Origin: Sacculina carcini
Taxonomy: Eukaryota; Arthropoda; Thecostraca; Sacculinidae
Direction: 5' to 3'
DNA: 64,000 bases
Assembly: GCA_916048095.2 (NCBI GenBank)
Contig: OU696572.1
Span: 6,343,362-6,407,361 of the forward strand
The notes beneath the pieces were generated by a model, which did no database searches, was not told the DNA's origin, and saw nothing but the letters and a program-made list of their open reading frames with translations. Shown in pieces: positions 30,084 through 44,406 of this stretch. Each line of letters opens with the position of its first letter. Within the stretch, counting starts at the first letter, position 1. Position numbers and translations under genes: made by a program.

Positions 30084-30911
30084 ACTTGAAAGTCGGTAGT
30101 CACACGTCCCGTGCTGTCGATTTTTATTTCGTTTTCAAACGTGGCGTAGATCAGGACATTGACAGTTTCCGGCAATGCCGAAGCAAATGTCAATTCACAA
30201 CGCACGTTTCCAAATTCTTTGGGATGTAAATGATCGCCGCCACAACGGTCGGGATTCAAATCAACAATGAAGAGTGTATAACCGGCACCGTAGTTGGCGT
30301 GTGTTATATCTAAACCTTGATTCTCCGTATCCAGTCCGGTGCCGTCGTACAAGGACAGGTAGGATCGCATGTAGAGTCCCTTGTCGAAATTGGGTTTATA
30401 CGCTTGCGTGGGGAACGGTTCACCGTTGACAAAAAAATGGAGACTATTTAGTTGGTAGTGTTGAAAGTTCCATGGATTTTTATCAATGGCACCGTGGTAG
30501 GCTTCTGTGCTGATAATACCCAACAACAACTGACGCGGCACTTGGGAGGTGAAAATATTGTTTAGAGTTCCACCCATGTTGCCCTTTGGCAGAGTTAAAA
30601 GGTTAAATAAAATAATAAACCCACACAGAGTCTTGTGGTGTGATTTTTTCCACGTGCAAGCACAGTTCGTCAATCTCAATACGGTAATTGTCAGCGTCGC
30701 TCAGCAGAGCAAACTTGTCGCATTTGCGTACCAGTTTGATTTTCTCGGACACGGTGCTTGGCAGTATACGGCATTGGTGGTTGGTGTCCAGTTGCAGCGG
30801 AATACAGAAATCAAATAGTTTACTCTTGCCGACCCATCGCTTACGTACGGTATATCCCGAGTTTTCCGAGCCGGTCTCGTCCATTTGACCACAAGTGTCT
30901 TTACACCACAT
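30080..30911 (-). pseudogene. Polinton major capsid protein, two broken pieces (copy 2)
   Basis: Pieces 30911-30603 and 30679-30080 correspond to 17639-17331 and 17407-16808 with the same frame break and the same missing N-terminus, so the damage predates the duplication. Confidence 0.82.
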
Positions 30912-33900
30912 GCCCGAACGTAACGGTGCATGCCTCGTTAGCAGAGTTAGTCACAGTGAAGGCGTAGTTTTTGGGAGACAAGCAGATTACAGAATTAATA
31001 AAGCTCTCCGGACCAAAAGCAGTGAGTTCGTCCGTCATTTCACCCAGAAAGCGGCCAGTGTTAATTTGTGGAAGCGTAGGCGCAGAAAGGTAAATTATGC
31101 TGTCGGTGTCGCAATAAATTAGTTGGTTAGACTGTAGCTTTTCCATAAAGGAATACAGATAGAGGCGGGCTTGAGTAGTAACAAAGGAGGCAAGAATATT
31201 GTTTGTTTTAAGCGGTCCAGTGACTGTCTCGTCTGTCTTGTGTTTGTGTGTTATGCGCATGACAGCGTCCTCTTCGTCAATGTCACCATCCTCTGAAGCG
31301 TCGGCCGACAGGAAAGGAATGAGATCACAGGCCGTGACGTCCAGAGTTGGATCATCCATCAAATCAAAGAAACGCTGCCGTGAAGTGACGAGTTCGGTCT
31401 GGTCGAGGTTGCAGCGCTGAGCCAACTTGCCCCACTGGCTGTTGAGGCACAGCTTGGCCACAGCTCTCAGGCCTGGGTTCTTGGCGACAGTCGGAAGGGT
31501 AATCTGCTCACGCTGTTCAATGTCACGTCAATACGTTTCACGCTCGGCGTCACATTGAACGTGAGCAGGATATCCCTCCGCAGCCACCTTCAACGCATAC
31601 AAATCGTTGATGTAGCCGGCAAACAACCCTCCACTGTCGTCATTGAACTGAGCGGTGGCTGGAAAGTGCCAAAAATTCGGAAATTTCTAACAGACGATAG
31701 CCCATGCTCAAAGCTTTTGCTACCTCCAGTGACACCCAACTGGAAGTGAAACTGCGCTGCTCATCATCGTGCTCGCACACTATCCGACCGGTACAGAAGT
31801 CTTTGCCGTCGCCAACGTGCTGCTCGGAACAGCTCCTGCACAACGAAAAAACGAGGCGCTCGTTCACTCGGGCCGGAAGGACTGGGAGCTGAATACTGCG
31901 AGGAGGTAGGATCCTACAGTGAACAATACCAAAGTACTTGTGGAAATCGGAAACGGAAGGACGAAACAAAAACTCGGGATGACCAACTGAAAACTTGCCA
32001 TACTTTAGAATATAGGGATAGAGGGAGCAAAAATCTACATAGTGAATTTTTTCGGTTTCAGAGCATTCTACAAAGTGACGAAACACCTCGGTTCTTCCGC
32101 CGTACAGTGCGTCGCGAACATTCATTGGCTCGACTGGACGCACAGATTCAGTGAAACGACGTTTGGTTTCGTCGTGCCCAATCATGGCGTCGTACTCGCA
32201 TTCCCAGATGGAAAATTCATATGGATTGTTATCGGATGATGGTTTATTATTTATTTTTATTTATTTATTATTTTCTTTCCAACTCTCTTTCTAGATTTTT
32301 TGCTTTTCTAACTCTCTCTCTGAATCTTTTGGGCGCTTCCGGTACATGGGGCCAACTTAGGGTGGTAATAGTGCTTGCACTCTTCCCATGCTACTGGATT
32401 TGCCTGTAATTAATAATAATAATAATAAATTACTTCTGTGTCCGACCGGGAGGCCAGTTGTTCAAGGCGTTGTAGTGTGCGATCGTAGAGCTGCTTTGGT
32501 GTCCGACATCCGGTGTTCATCACCGAGCGACAGTTTTTGCTGACGCTCTTATTGCTACACTCACCAGAGTGCCCGTGCCCATGGAAATAACACCCGAGAA
32601 ACTCGAAGAGCAGGTGATGGTCTCCCGCTTTGGCGTAGCCGTCCACTTTGTACGGTCCAATACACACTTCACCAGAGTTCAGTGCGTGCTGGATATTGAT
32701 ACCGCGAGACGACGCCTCCAGCTCCAGCCACTGGATCGATTTCTTTGAGTAGTTACCCGTTGGACGGTAGTGCAGCTGACTCGGAACCAAAGCCACAGTA
32801 TTTTTGCGCAAATACTTTGACCGCCAGACAGTGTGGCACGCAGATGGTAATGTGACACACTGGAACGGGTCTGCTTTCGTGACACCGATGAACTGGTCAC
32901 GGAAACGCATGGCGCCGAGACGGAGTACATTGACATCGTCTCGACAATATGCACCCATTTCACGGCGGAAATCATATGTCTTGCCAACTTGACTGGCATG
33001 CCAGGTCAGAAACTCGGCACGCTGGTCGACCGACATACGATCCGCATCAAACATGTCGACTGTCGGGAACGGTCCAACATAGGATTGGTGATCAGGAGTG
33101 TTCATCGTGTGAGGAAAGAAACCTTTGCGGACGGAAATATTGAACGTTTTGGAAAATTTAGAGAGAGGCACAGGCAGGAAACTGAACGAATCAAGGAAAA
33201 TGAAGTTTGGAGTTGGGAAATTTGATGGAGAGGATTTTTCGACCGTTCATTATGAGATCTGGCAACATTCCCTGACTCAACGCATATTCCACGACCAAGT
33301 TGTTGTCATAGCCTTGTGCGTAATGCGCTATGACTTTTGCTTGATCGTAGGAAAACAACCATCGACCAAAGTCCTGCAGCGTATTCGGTCCGGAGAATAC
33401 AAACTCATGCTGGTTAGTGCCGCAAACAGAGCAAGGATCGAAGATATTCTCGAAGCAAGCAGAACAGCAAATCTGACACACGCAATAGTTGGGAACATGA
33501 CGGTTAGTTTCAGGGATATTCATGCACTCGAAATCATAAAAAATATACAATTGCTTCTGATTAATTGCAGCATGTTTAAGCGGCTGCAGAAAGCATCGGT
33601 GTGGGGTGGTGGAAACATCCTGCTTCGCGACCCGTTCCGTACAAAATGGACACAAGTATGTTCCACACACATGGTGTTTCTTACTATCAGATTTGTACGT
33701 GACGTCACCACAAGTACGACATCCACGACGCACACAACAACGCACATTCTTGTGGGCCGCGAAACAAGAGGCTGAAATGAAATTCAAATTACAATCGGGA
33801 CAGTGGACCAGAGCACCTTCCCTCACGCATTTTGTGGGTGATCCGCAGTCGTGGTAGCCCCCGGCACAGGTGTGTTCGTTTTTGTTTTTGTACGGTGTTT

Positions 33901-34473
33901 GACAGTGGTGGCAAAAGTGGTCTGTGTAAAGGAATGCAGTGATAGAGGTTATTACGTCAAAATGTTCGTGCGTGTGATACAGGTACAGGTGTGTGTTTCC
34001 CGTGCCGGAGGTGTGTACGTGTTTGTGCATAAGTTCTGAAGATTAAATGTGTACTATGTAGTCGTGCAGGTGTTGTGTGAAAATGTCGACTTTCCTTGTC
34101 CCCATCCGTGCCGTCCAGTCCAGTTGCGATGCCATGCACAGTCGTTTCGCCTCCTCCTCAAACGAATTCGTTTTTTCTACAACCTCTTCATGCTTTGGCG
34201 GTGTCGTGCACTTTTGTCTGTGTTGTTGTGTATGTATATGACAGCTGCCAGAGCTCGTGGGAGACAGTGAGTCCCGGCAATCCGAAAGAAACATTTCTTG
34301 TTGGTAAACCAGGACTTCACGTCCCCCTTGAGCTTTAGCCTAGCAGCGCCGTGAATGTCAATGTCCATGGTTGATTGTTGTTTGATGTGTGTGACTGTGA
34401 GGTGTAATGTGGAGTTGTTGCTGATAAATGACGCGTTTGACTGTGTGATGGATTCGAGCCTTGAAACAAACAA
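30901..34473 (-). pseudogene. DNA polymerase B remnants (copy 2)
   Basis: Pieces 34473-34177, 34294-34043, 34030-33191, 33171-32410, 32185-31640 and 31461-30901 match those of copy 1, including the internal insertion (about 32229-32427) and the in-frame TGA at 31528-31530. The one difference in structure is near 34172, where a base is missing relative to copy 1 and an N-terminal stretch (EEVVEKTNSFEEEAKRL) becomes readable in the 34294-34043 frame. Confidence 0.85.
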
Positions 34474-34721
34474 CCAAATTCATTTTTTATTTGATTGTTT
34501 AATCTCGTAAATAAAATCTAGTAAATAAAACAAAATAAAAATACAAAAACGCTTACCTTTTTGACAAAAGTGACGCGTCGAAATCTCTGCGCACTGACTC
34601 GACAATTTATATACGCTGGATGATGACGTCAGCGCATGCGCAGTATATCAAAAACATGCACCGGCATGCACTCTTATCATACAACGTCATCAACTGCGCA
34701 GTACATCAAACCCATTCCCCG

Positions 34722-35035
34722 CCTGTCTGGCGCCATCTCAAGGTCACCTTGGCTGATGCAATACACACATCATGATACCGTGCTGACGTCTGCGCATGCG
34801 CAGTGTATAAAACATTTCCCTACTGACTGACCCGTTTAAACACACTTGATAAATATTTTTAAATCAACTTGTTTTAACACAACTAATTACCATAACCTAA
34901 TATAATAAACATTAATATACCAAATACGCGCGCCACAATTGTATCATGTGCGCCGCATTTAGCGTGCAAAAAACCCTCCCCCTCCCCCCTTTCCCCACTC
35001 TGTGCAAATGTCACAAAGTACCCCGGTCTACTACT
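34722..35035 (-). repeat. Polinton right terminal inverted repeat (copy 2)
   Basis: Copy of 21451-21764. Its left partner was not duplicated, so copy 2 of the element has a single terminal repeat. Confidence 0.85.
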
Positions 35036-35293
35036 TTTAGAATTAATGCACATGCCCCATCCTTCGATTAGTGACTTATTAAGTTAGTTGGGTGCAGTGA
35101 AATTCGTTTTCAATGTATGTACGTGCGTATTCACATGCGCAATCGAGCAATAGCGTAAATCGAGCAATAGTGTACTTATGCATGCAATGCCTGTAACGCC
35201 CACGGTGCTAGAAATACCGGGTTTTGGCACGCCCTGAGGTGTATTGCTGAATCAACGCATACTGACCGCATACTGACCAGATGTCAGTATGCG

Positions 35294-37831
35294 GTATTGA
35301 TTCATCTTGACTTCTCAGCTGCTTTCGATACTGCCAATCACTCGATTCTCATCCAAACCTTAAGCGATCTAGGTATAGGTGGTAAAGTACTTTCCTTTTC
35401 CTTTTTCCTTTTTCCTTTTACTTTCCTTCCTTCCAAATATATTTTCCACAGAGACTGTTCTATAAAGCATTGTTTCATTAAATAGCGTTAGTTTATATAA
35501 ACGTTTGTCAAAAAACACTTGGCCAACCAATTAACTTAAATTTTTCTGCTGTCAACATTTTCTGAATCTGTACATTAATAAAACGAATTTAAAACGAGTT
35601 TTTTAAACATCATTGCATTTTTTAACAAAAACACGGTTTCTTAAAGAAACACATGTTTACTTATTGAATTTGTTTTGTTCTGCTGACAAATTATTTCAAA
35701 TATCCACATCATTAAAACCATCTTTAAAAACTTGGGTTTTATCAATGAAAAAAACTTAAACCACCGGACCCGGATGCACTTTCAATCAGTCTCCTGGGAT
35801 ATTTATTGATAACTATTTTTGTTGATATTAAATATTCAACTATCCATGTTGAGCTGACTCAACTCAAACGTTCTCAGCGATTTGAAAAAGATTGGCGTCG
35901 CACTCGCTCTGCTGCTGAATGGTCCGCTTTTTGTAAAGCGCGCACAACCTATCTAACTGCACTTTCTGCTGCTAAGCAATCCTATTATAAATATAAACTC
36001 GCTTCTTTATCCAAATCTAAAAAATGTCTATGGTTCACACTCAATACTCTTTCGGGTCGTCACTCACATTCCACAAACTGCTGCATCATTGCCTCTGAGC
36101 TGGGCTTGTTTTTCGCGGACAAAGTCAAATCTGCCCACGCAAACATTCCTCCTTCAAATAGTATCGTAAATCATACTGTTTCTTCATCTGACATGTCATC
36201 CTTCAATCTTGTTGACCTCTCTGATATTCTATATCTTCTCTCTTCGGTCAAAATTTCATTTTCCCCTGCAGATCCTATCAACTTTTAAGCCATCGGTCAC
36301 TCCGTAGACCTGTTTGCTCCTTACTTTTTGCACATAATCAATCTATCATTAATTAAAATCTACTGTATTAATTAATTAATTAATCATTATCTATCATTCA
36401 TTAATTAATTAATTATCATTATCACGTTTTGCTCCATGGAGAGCTTTTTCCTGATAAACACGCTATAGTTTATCCCATATTGAAAAATCCTACACTAGAT
36501 CCTTCCTTGTGCAAAAATTATCGTCCTATTTCTATAATCAGCCTCACTTCTAAACTACTCGAATCTGTAATATTCTCACAGATCTCTCCAATCATCTACA
36601 CTGCTTTGCATCCTCGTCAGTCCGGTTTCCGACCTTCTCATTCAACAGAAACTGTCCTTACCTCTGTCGCCGACAGCGTGTTTTCTCAGTTCTCTTATCG
36701 AAATTCCGTGTTAATAGCCATGCTGGATTTGTCCTCAGCGTTCGATCTGTTGTGCCATGATATCCTACTTGATGACTTATCCCATATTGGTCTTACTTAT
36801 ACGGCTCTTTCACTTATGCGCTCTTTTCTATCAGGCAGGTCTTATTCTGTTAAATTCAACTCTGAGGTTTCTGATGCTATCCCATTGTCCTCAGGCGTTT
36901 CTCAGGGCTACATCTTAGGACCCATTCTCTTCAATCTTTACATGCCATATTTATGTTCTGTTTAGTCTCGCTATCCTGTGACTTTCCATATTTACGCTGA
37001 CGACGCTAATTTGTCCACTGTCGTCACCCGACATTTATTTTATTTCTTCTTTATTTTCTGACATTTCATCATGGGCGGCGTCTCGTCGTCTTTTAATTAA
37101 TTCATCCAAGACAGAATTCATTGTATTCCACCCACCGCGGCTCACTCATCCTGTCCTCCCTTTTCCTATACGTTCTTCCATGCGCAATTTGGGTGTCATT
37201 TTTTAATCATCTCTTAATTTTGTAAATAATATTTACTCAGAAGCTCGCTCCTGTCAACTAATCCTCCGTGCTCTCTATCCCATTCGCCCCTTTCTGGACC
37301 AGGAGTCTGCAATCAAGTTTATACAATCTCTTACATTTCCCCGCATTGACTGCTGTATTTCCCTCTATTTCAACACTCCTCGCTGTTTCTTAAAAGTTCT
37401 CCAATCGGTCCTGGATCAATCCTGTAGATTTGTGTTGTCCCCTCTTCCTTGCCGTCACACTTCTCAATATCTTTATCAATTTCGCTGGTTACCCATAATC
37501 CCACGTGTACACTACAAGATTGCCTGCATTATTTTCAAATTATTACATTGTATCGGTCAGCCTCATTATCTAGTTCGCCTTCTTTATCAGTCCTCACACT
37601 TGTCTCCTAGTTTCACTCGCCCTCTAAGCTGTCCTCGAGCTATAAATGAATCTTGCTGGTCGGCAAAATCCTTCTCTTTCTTCGCACCTCGCTTCTACAA
37701 CTCGCTCCCCACTCACATCCTTCTTTCTTCTTCCTACGCTTCATTCGTCTTTCCCTACGCAAATACCTATTCTCTTTATTATTTGAACCTGTCACCCACT
37801 CTCTGACGCCTTACGCCAAACTATAATCCTC
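35294..37831 (+). pseudogene. LINE fragments (copy 2 of 22023-24560)
   Basis: RT scrap at 35294-35386 and degraded CR1/L2-like pieces at 35806-36288, 36429-36965 and 37432-37806, essentially identical to copy 1, including the TTAA microsatellite. Confidence 0.8.
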
Positions 37832-38470
37832 TATTGTCTCATCCCTTTTGTGATATCTATCTATCTAAACTATCTTTTCGCTTTCATCGTTGACTTGCTT
37901 ACCTTGTGTTACTATACATGTTGCATGTTTATGTTGATGCTGCGACCGCGCCTCCTACTATCGTCGTGTCTCATTTTTGTGCTTGGCTCGCGTGTGTGTT
38001 ATTTATATGCGCTATAAATATACGTTGTTGTTTTTGATGTTGTTGTTTGTTTTATATAATATTATCAAATTATCTTTGAAATAAGACACGTAAAGATGTA
38101 CAAAACATCAATTAAACTCATTTATATGTATTGAATTTCAACGTCCGATGACAATTTGGGTTAATTCTTAAAAAAAACATAAAAACAAAAAAACCTACAA
38201 AACATGATTTTTTTTCAAAAAATCGCATCCAAAAAAACGGGTGCTTTTGCATCTCTATGTGTGTGAGGCTGGGGTTGTGTGTGAGTGTGTATGTATATGT
38301 AAATTTTCACGATTGCAAACGAGATTAAACTGGATTGCTATTTCACATTTAGTAATTTTTCTTGGTCGATACCATGTCTCTAGCCAATTTCTGATCGCTT
38401 CTATTCAGACAACTCAACAACTTCCCTACATTACGTAACGTTTCGGAGTTACCAGACTCCATCATCGGAC

Positions 38471-39231
38471 ACAAATCACATGATAACACAATAACAACGC
38501 AAATACCAACACACAATCACTACAACATTCAAACAATTATTCACATGCTCTTTATGTCAGCAACCAGGTGTCACTCGTAGGTGCCATTGTTTGGTAGGTG
38601 TAAAAGTGGTGTTGGCTGGCTGTCGCAGGGGCGCGTCGAGCTTCGCTCCAACGGGGGGGCTCGGTGAGTTGGCAGAATACCGTTTTCTTCGAGCTGTGTA
38701 TTCAGCGTCGGCTTCAGCTGGGTGATATATAACGCCTCTAACATACTCAATTGCCGTGCGTCCTTTTCGCGGGCCAAAAAATGTGTTCCTTCGACGATGT
38801 CGTGACGTGTGATTTTTCTGTCATGCGCCGAACTGAAATGCCTCTTGATTGCTCCGTTGTTGAGGTGGCAAGTCAGCCGCCGCGACAGCGCCGTCGTCGT
38901 CATGCCAATGTATGTGTGAGGTCCACACCCCTCGACGTTGCATTTAAATTGGTACACGACGTGATGCTGCTGCAGATGCACGGGCTTGTCACTCTCCGGC
39001 TTGTTTCGAAGAAACAAGTTTGCTGTTTTTTGTGTGTTGTAATAATTAACAAGTTTTCTCGAGTATTGTCGTCACACGCTGTCACATTTTTGGTCACAAT
39101 ATTTCTCATTACACGCTCGTCCACTCTGTGTGCTGTCGACATTATGTTTTTGTAGTATAATTGTATACACTTATCGCTTGGACTGGTCGACGCGTCCGTC
39201 TTGAAATGTTTGCTCAACGTCTCAGATATGA
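38471..39231 (-). pseudogene. Penelope-like GIY-YIG fragment (copy 2)
   Basis: Copy of 25200-25960, one silent-looking difference near 38807. Confidence 0.82.
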
Positions 39232-41717
39232 CGCGCACGAACGCACAAAACACGCACGCCAGCACATACACACGAACATTCACTCCTCACATAAATCGCA
39301 CAACCAATGAAACAGCTAATTATCAAATACTTACTCACACTGTATCAACAACAAAACATACAATATTCACTGCTGCCACACCTCCACCTGATTCTCAAGA
39401 ATCACACAAGTAACACTGGCGCTGTTGACAAATTCTTTCGCTTCTCCGTAGTAGATTTTCTTCTAGCGCAGGTGCACAGGCCAAGGAAGATGTATCTAGC
39501 TCCAGCAGATTAGTTCCCCGAACCCATACGTTCAATGGAGGTTCCCCTGACAGATACGCTCCAGCTTGTTGTCTTGAATGTGTCAATTTATGTTGTCTAT
39601 ATCGAGGTCTGACGTCGGCACAGTGGTGCAGAACGCCGCCAACCTCAATCGCACGCTCTGATATATCAGACTTCACCACTCCTAGATCAGAAGTCTTGAC
39701 GCATCGTGTCCCTGGATTTCTCACCCAAATATTTTCCCTGGGGCGATACCCGCTTCGTCGTTTCCTGGCACTTGGTGCGCTTTTGGCTCCAATGTCAACG
39801 CTCTTCACTCGAGCGGTATGCCTATAAATCTTGTTTATCGGTGCTGAAAACCCCCGCACGTCGTCCTTAAACGACACATTATACCGGTAAACTGCTTCCG
39901 GCACGGAGCAACGACAGCGAGCCGCAATGGCTTTGACCATCCTGTGGCACCGTTCTACGATGCCATTTCCACGCGGCTCATAAGTCCAACGATAAAGAGG
40001 ATTGGCATTCCATTCAACTAGGAACCTCCGGAGCTCTCGACTGCCGACCGCTGTGCCGTTGTCGAAAAATACCTCATTAGGGGCACCGCGCTCTAGAAAT
40101 ACTTGATCCAGATGTTCAACAATACAGCGACTGTCATCTCTTCTCAGTAATTTCCATATAGCAAAGCGCGATGGCCCACAGTCTATAATCGATAGATATG
40201 CCGCTCTTTGAACATGCGTTACGTCCACTGCGAGCCTATGCCAGTTTTTTCTCTCACAGATAAACCACCATGTATCCCTTTAACTGGTGCCGGATTAATA
40301 GATCGACATGTCTCACGGACCACCGCTTGTGCGTCCCTCCTCGTTGCCAGCTCATTCCGTCTTCTTGAGAAGTATAAATGCCTTCGAACACCGAGATGTT
40401 CTGCTCTTTGGTACACGTCATTAACCTTTTCTCTACTCATTGGTTCCAGAGTCTCGGCAACACAGCACAAAGCTGACTTCCCTGTTGTCACTAACCGTTT
40501 TGGTGGCACTCGCGTCAACGTTGTCTGCACAGTTTTTCGAGCACGCTGAACTTATGTGTCCGTGAACTCCACGAAACAGATGGACGAATTTGAAACAGAT
40601 GGACGAATATCTCGCGTCATTTGATCTTATTCTGATACGTTGTGGACACGCCCGAGCCAGGTGTCCTGGCTTGTTGCAGACGAAGCATCTCAGGGATGAC
40701 GACGGATTCAACTTTCGAGCAGGCGCGGTAGATAGCACTCCGGTTTCCGTTGTCTTACCAGTTTCAGACAATATCACTCTCGCCCTGCCCACTATCTCCA
40801 CGTCAGTCATCGAGTCCAGCTTCGCATTTGAACGAAGTGTATGTCTCACTGAAAAAAGCAAAGCACTTACGAAGGCGCATTTCAAAGCCACTGAGTCCGT
40901 TATGTTACACTTGGAACCCATTCGTCGGAGATCCGCCATCAACACATCCACACATTCACCCTCAGTCAGTCGTCGACTCACAAACTTATCATAGGCGGAA
41001 AAAGAGTCAGTTCCGAATGCTTTTTGAAGGACGTCTTCTATTTTATTCATGCTTAGCTGGTCTTCATCGGAAAGACCATCGACAACGGAATACGCGTCTC
41101 CTGTGACGCGCATCCCGGCCACTTGCGCCACATCACTGACTCCGCGCAGACGGCACATCTTCTTCATCTTGCTGATCCATTCCGTTGGGTCCTTACACCC
41201 GTCATATTCGGGGACGAGCCGCAAATCAAGGGCCGCGGTTGCCGAAATAGCTTGTGCTTTTGATTCTTCCATGATTTGCTCTTCCAACACTGATAAACAC
41301 TGAAATGTATATATTGCAGAATAATGAAGATGAAGAAGGAAATTAACTTGCAGCAACACGATTCACAACAGTCAATGTACTACCACTAGCATACGCTCGC
41401 TATATCCCGTAAATCCCTGTCCCCGTACACGTCACATTCTGCACACCCACTCCCTGTCACCTCCCGACGCCGATTCCCCCAGGTCGCTGACCTTTACTTG
41501 CCCGCACACACGGCGCATGCGCAACACCAGCCAATAGCAACCAAGCACGCCTGTGACGTCACTAAGCACGCGCACGAACGCACAAAACACGCACGCCAGC
41601 ACAAACACACGAACATTCACTCCTCACATAAATCACACAACCAATGAAACAGCTAATTATCAAATACTTACTCACACTGTATCAACAACAAAACATACAA
41701 TATTCACTGCTGCCACA
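39232..41717 (-). mobile_element. Internally deleted LTR element (copy 2)
   Basis: Copy of 25961-28446: truncated 3' LTR 39232-39380, integrase pieces 39395-40228 and 40219-40530, gag 40433-41273, primer-site motif 41241-41252 and 5' LTR 41253-41717. One residue differs in the integrase tail (Ser to Pro). Confidence 0.85.
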
Positions 41718-43640
41718 TAAACATACTCAGCGGCGTGCCGAAACTGTCTGGAGTAGAACTCGGTCTTCACAGGATTGGGAACTACTTTGCTTTGCCCGGT
41801 CGTCGTATGTTTCTGCATTACATATTGCCAAACAAGATTTTCACAAATCCAAACTTGCTTCCCTTTCCCGTTCTTCTAAATCTCTTTGGTCGTCTCTCAA
41901 TTCTCTCTGGGGTATTCGATCTCCTTCTACCTCGTGTGATCTTACAGCCTCTCAGTTTGCGTCTTTTTTCTCTGCAAAAATTGATTCTGTTATTAAGAAT
42001 ATCCCTCCTTTCCGATCCTCCCTCTGTCATACTCGCACTTCCGAAAATTTTCCTTCATTTTCTTTTGTCTCTCTTCCTGACATTCTCCACCTTTTGTCCT
42101 CAATCAAGATGTCCCATTCTCCCTCGGACTCAATTAATTTTCGAGTTATTTCTGTGTCTCTTCCTTCTCTTGTGCCTTACCTTCTCCACCTTATCAACTC
42201 TTCTTTTCTGCATGGTGTTTTCTTGCCAGACAAACATGCTATTGTTCGACCCATTATAAATAAACCTACTCTTGATCCCACTGCTATCACCAATTACCGT
42301 CCTATATCTCTCCTCAGTCTTCCCTCCAAACTCCTTGAATCCGCTGTTTCATTGCAACTCTCTCCTTACATCTCTAAATTCCTTGACCCGTGTCAATCTG
42401 GTTTCCGCCCTGCTCACTATACTGAATCTGTACTTATTTCCTTGTGTAATGATACCCTTTCACACTTCTCCTACCGTCAATCTGTCCTCTTGGTATTACT
42501 TGATCTGTCCTCGGCTTTTGATCTTGTTAGTCACCCTATTATTATTCGTGATCTTTCCTGTTTCGGTCTATCTTCTTCCGCCCTTTCTCTTCTGAAAGCT
42601 TACCTCACTGATCGTAGTTACTCAGTTGACTTCAATTCCTCTACCTCTGCCCACTTCCCTCTTCGATCTGGTGTTCCCCAAGGTTCCGTCCTTGGCCCAC
42701 TATTATTAAATCTTTATATGTCTTCTCTTTGCCCTGTTCTTCGAAAACATTCCATTACTTTGAAAATCTATACCGATGACATCCAATTCCTCATTCCTGT
42801 CACTCCTGATACTCTCTCCTTTCTCTCTGATATACTTTCTGAAATTTCCTCATGGGCCGCCTCTCGGCAGCTGTACTTGAATACTTCTAAGTCTGAGTCC
42901 ATCGTCCTTCATCCACCCAGTATCTCACCTCATCTTCTCCCATTTCCTATCTCAACTGCTGTTCGGAACATCGGCTCTATCTTTGTCTCTTCGCTCTCCT
43001 GCTTTGACAATATCGTTTCTGTCGCTCGCACTTGTCGTATTATTCTGGGCTCTCTCTACCCTATACGTCCCTATCTTGATAAAAAATTCCGCCATCACTC
43101 TTGTTCATACTCTGATTTTCCCCAGGTTAGACTACTACAACTCGCTTTACTTTAGTGATCTTCGTTCTAATCTCTTAATCCTTCAACGTGTGATCAACCA
43201 ATCTTGTCGATTTGTCTCATCGTACCTTTTCTCGCCACACGTCTCATCCACTTTTTCAACTCTACTGGCTTCCTATCATCCCACGAATTCATTTTCGCCT
43301 TTGCTGTCTCATTTACAAGCTTCTGCATGATCCTCACCAACCTTCTTATCTTGCTAATCTTTTGTCTCCCACTGACTCACATTCTTCTCGTCGCCCTCTT
43401 CCTCTCAGTTGTCCTCGTGCATCTAACGAATCTTCCTGGTCCTCTAAATCGTTCTTCTTTTACGCCCCTCGCTTGTATAATTCTCTTCCCTCTCATATCA
43501 CCCGCGCCTCTACATTTTGGTCATTCCGCCGTCGGCTTCGCCTGTACCTTTTTGACATTTCATTTGATCCCGTCTCTCACTCTCTCTCTCCTTTCGCCAA
43601 GCTGGAGCGTATATATATATACATACAACCTATACACCAC
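41718..43640 (+). pseudogene. CR1/L2-like LINE ORF2, reverse transcriptase to 3' end
   Basis: Open frame 41644-43155 (its first 25 codons are antisense LTR) carries the full RT: NYRPISLLS, SGFRPAHYTE, LDLSSAFDLVS, SGVPQGSVLGP and YTDDIQF, the catalytic xxDD block. The C-terminal tail (YWLPIIPRIHFRL...PRASNESSWSSKSF...LYNSLPSHI) continues in another frame at 43212-43661, so there is a frame break near 43140. The endonuclease domain and 5' end are missing. It differs from copy 1 upstream of 42721 by two substitutions I noticed. Confidence 0.88.
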
Positions 43641-43754
43641 ATAACACGTTATATACCATAGCATAGCTTTTTTGCACGTATCAACATCCACACCCAACTA
43701 GGCGTATGTCCAGATTTACTCGAACAATTTACAATGCACACTCACATGACACAT

Positions 43755-43905
43755 AGATTATAGATGGATGATGTTATAGATAGATGTTATAGATGTTTTA
43801 GATAGATGTTATAGATAGATGTTATAGATAGATGTTATAGATAGATGTTATAGATAGATGTTATAGATAGATGTTATAGATAGATAGATGTCATAGATGG
43901 TGATG
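43755..43905 (+). repeat. Microsatellite (atagatagatgtt)n
   Basis: About nine units of tagatagatgttata. It lies about 100 bases past the LINE coding end and may have grown from the LINE's 3' tail. Confidence 0.9.
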
Positions 43906-43984
43906 CTAAGTTATAAATATATTTTGAAAACATTATGATAAAAAAGTGTAGTCATTTTTCATTGTTTTGTGTCAGAGTTCTAAA

Positions 43985-44371
43985 TTATTTAGCACGACGG
44001 GCAGGTTTAAATAGGATGTTTTGGGGTTTACTCTCTTCTTTATTAATTCATATTTATTTTATCTTATGAATTGAATACAAATTTAATAGTATGAATTTTT
44101 CCGCACGACGGGCGGGCTTACATGCTAGAATTTTCATTGTTTGTTACGTGTTTGTGTTCTGAATTATTCCGCACGACGGGCAGGTTCAAATATGAGGCGG
44201 ATTGAGGGATCATATTTTGTCAAATTTAAATTTAAATTGTTCACATTTAGAGTTTTTTATTGGTGAACGTATAGACAGGTTAAATTTTTTCCTTTTTAAT
44301 TTGTATTCAATTTATTTTATGGATTGAATATGAATTTTATTTTATGAATTGTTCAGCACGACGGGCGAGAT

Positions 44372-44406
<35 letters not shown>

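Larger units (their letters stand above)
29458..42721 (+). repeat. Tandem segmental duplication, copy 2
   Basis: Second copy of 16186-29450. It starts in the middle of the exonuclease-like gene, so the left half of the Polinton (12792-16185) is not duplicated. It ends within the LINE RT, which here continues into its natural 3' part. Confidence 0.95.
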
